NCBI RefSeq assembly: GCF_964340395.1
Contig: NC_135571.1
Coordinates: 10,227,440 to 10,291,439 of the forward strand
DNA from: Glandiceps talaboti
Taxonomy: Eukaryota; Hemichordata; Enteropneusta; Spengelidae
Direction of reading: 5' to 3'
DNA: 64,000 nucleotides
Position 1 is the first letter of the stretch. Every line of letters starts with the position of its first letter. Below are positions 62,614 to 64,000 of the stretch, in pieces. Made by a program: the position numbers and the translations under genes. The notes beneath the pieces are model-generated. The model saw nothing but the letters and a program-made list of their open reading frames with translations. It was not told where the DNA came from and did not search any database.

Positions 62614-63666
62614 TTAGTTACCTGTAGTTGTTGTAAATATGTCATTGATAGCATTGTTACAATTGAAGGCTTTGCGAATACCAGCTCGAAATTGTCGATA
62701 CCTGATTGCATAAATAAATGGGTTGATACAAGAGTTCGTGTAGGCTAGCAGAATTGTTACTTCATGAACTGTCGAACCTAAACTTTTGATTAGATGAAAA
62801 TTGAACATCAGAAAAAATACTTGGTTTGGTGTCCAACACAATGCATAGGAGAAGAAAACAAGACAAAGTGTTTTGATGACATTTCGGCGTGCCTTCGTCA
62901 TCACCGGGTCTTGGTTTTGTGTCTGGTTAGTAGCATCGCCCTCCTGTATTTGTTCCGAGATTGGCGCCTGCGATGACGGTTGAGGAACATGTGTATGAAC
63001 CTTTATACTTCGTACCAAAATAAAAGCGATGTGGATGTAGGCTGCAGACATGAAAAACAACGGAATGAAGAATTGGGCAAGAAAAACAAAAACCCCCATC
63101 GCTATCTTTAGTGATTCCGGTGAAATGACTTTTTGACTACACATGCCATCTGCTGTTACCTCTCGCATAAATATAGGATAAATGCAGACAAGGAAAGCTG
63201 TGCTCCAGACCACGATGATAATTATCTTAGCCTTCTGTGCCGTGAAAGTAGCAAGGTAACGCATTGGATAAACGATAGCTACATATCTCTCCATTGTTAA
63301 CGCCAGAAGACTGTAGGTTGATGTCGTTAAGCTGCCCCACATTAAATACCGTGATAACCAAATATGACAGATGAATCTATTCAAAAGTTGTGGATGGTAC
63401 GTTTCTTTGATTGGTATTAGATGAACAGTTAGGATTAGAAAGGATGCCAATATATCAGCCACAGCCTGGTTGATCACAAAAACATTAGTCAGTGTTTGAA
63501 GTGAGCGAACACGGCCAATTACATAGCATACTAAACTGTTCCCGATAATTCCAATGATACATATGATGATAATGCTGTTCTGGAACATGGTGCTATAGCC
63601 GAAGAGTTTAATACTACTCATGGTCACATTAACATCGTTGTAACTTATGTTTGAGTCTTCACTCAT
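62614..63666 (-). CDS. Rhodopsin-class (class A) GPCR, orphan, 350 aa
   Basis: One coding exon encodes seven hydrophobic segments in class A order. Visible landmarks: two N-glycosylation sites near the N terminus (Asn6, Asn13), GN at 42-43 in TM1, Asp71 in TM2, Cys100 at the top of TM3 paired presumably with Cys176 in loop 2, ERY 126-128 (the DRY position), CWTP 277-280 in TM6, NPFIY 315-319 in TM7, and Cys336 as a possible palmitoylation site. The frame is open back to a Met at 63723, but TTTATCTTATAG at about 63694-63705 is a good acceptor, so the N terminus most likely begins at MSEDSN after a 5' UTR intron. Loop 3 is Gln/Pro-rich. The ligand is unknown; the TM6 motif CWTPNQVFFLMFN suggests a peptide-receptor-like invertebrate orphan group, but I cannot place it further. 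Confidence 0.93.
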   Translation of the reverse strand: MSEDSNISYNDVNVTMSSIKLFGYSTMFQNSIIIICIIGIIGNSLVCYVIGRVRSLQTLTNVFVINQAVADILASFLILTVHLIPIKETYHPQLLNRFICHIWLSRYLMWGSLTTSTYSLLALTMERYVAIVYPMRYLATFTAQKAKIIIIVVWSTAFLVCIYPIFMREVTADGMCSQKVISPESLKIAMGVFVFLAQFFIPLFFMSAAYIHIAFILVRSIKVHTHVPQPSSQAPISEQIQEGDATNQTQNQDPVMTKARRNVIKTLCLVFFSYALCWTPNQVFFLMFNFHLIKSLGSTVHEVTILLAYTNSCINPFIYAIRYRQFRAGIRKAFNCNNAINDIFTTTTGN

Positions 63667-63873
63667 GTTGTTGTAATTATTAAACACTTGTGATCTATAA
63701 GATAAACACACAAAACAAATCATTCAAACACGATATGGTCTTAATATCGATTGTCGACTAGATACTGATTAATTATAATGACCGCCATTAATACATAAAC
63801 GCAAATCTGCTACGAATACCCATTGAAATGTAATGTATCAACCTCAAAAACTAAGATACATGTACATCAAATA

Positions 63874-63944
<71 letters not shown>

Positions 63945-64000
63945 CTTATACTTAATTCAAAGAATAAGGATCTAATAAGTCGTTACTCAGAGTTTCACGT
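63667..64000. other. GPCR upstream region
   Basis: Contains a probable 5' UTR splice acceptor at about 63694 on the minus strand and a long AT microsatellite (63876-63941). No gene is seen on the remaining sequence. Confidence 0.6.
63876..63941. repeat. AT microsatellite
   Basis: About 33 uninterrupted AT dinucleotides, self-complementary. Confidence 0.98.

Noticed and set aside
62794-62976. A 60-codon plus-strand frame
   Set aside because: Antisense shadow of the GPCR coding exon.

Overview
This window is nuclear DNA from an animal, most likely a marine invertebrate. It is AT-rich, has GT-AG introns throughout, intronless stretches full of microsatellites, minisatellites and short inverted-repeat (MITE-like) elements, and gene products that align residue by residue with vertebrate housekeeping proteins. 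The phylum cannot be fixed from this sequence alone. No bacterial, viral or CRISPR features were seen.

Five protein-coding genes can be built exon by exon, and in every multi-exon case the splice phases close to an intact reading frame. From left to right: (1) TMEM183-like, minus strand, 1699-7490, 5 exons, 360 aa; (2) transaldolase TALDO1, minus, 11276-19172, 9 exons, 327 aa; (3) WASHC3/CCDC53, a WASH-complex subunit, minus, 30551-36225, 7 exons, 200 aa; (4) a full-length ABCC1/MRP1-type transporter, plus, 39722-58123, 29 exons, 1559 aa; (5) a single-coding-exon rhodopsin-class GPCR, minus, 62614-63666, 350 aa. WASHC3 and the ABC transporter are head to head across about 3.5 kb; the transporter and the GPCR converge. 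The five genes do not form a pathway; the neighbourhood looks like ordinary animal gene order.

The rest is repeats. At least five families of inverted-repeat elements are visible, several in more than one copy: a ~245 bp element with ends AATAGGGAACTTGCAA (four copies plus a fragment), a ~358 bp fold-back (two copies, in TALDO1 and the transporter), and a 386 bp fold-back with a second interrupted copy. A ~360 bp dispersed repeat with a paired octamer motif occurs three times. An 82 bp satellite fills 27.5-29.3 kb, and a decayed protein-coding-like region with its own tandem repeat lies at 24.3-26.8 kb.

The most unusual pattern is that tandem arrays sit close to 5' splice sites in many introns, sometimes starting within a few bases of the donor, and some arrays repeat splice-site-like sequence in the sense orientation (TALDO1 intron 6, TMEM183 intron 4, WASHC3 intron 4). 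I found no convincing new gene system; the novelty here lies in repeat-splice-site architecture and unnamed mobile-element families.
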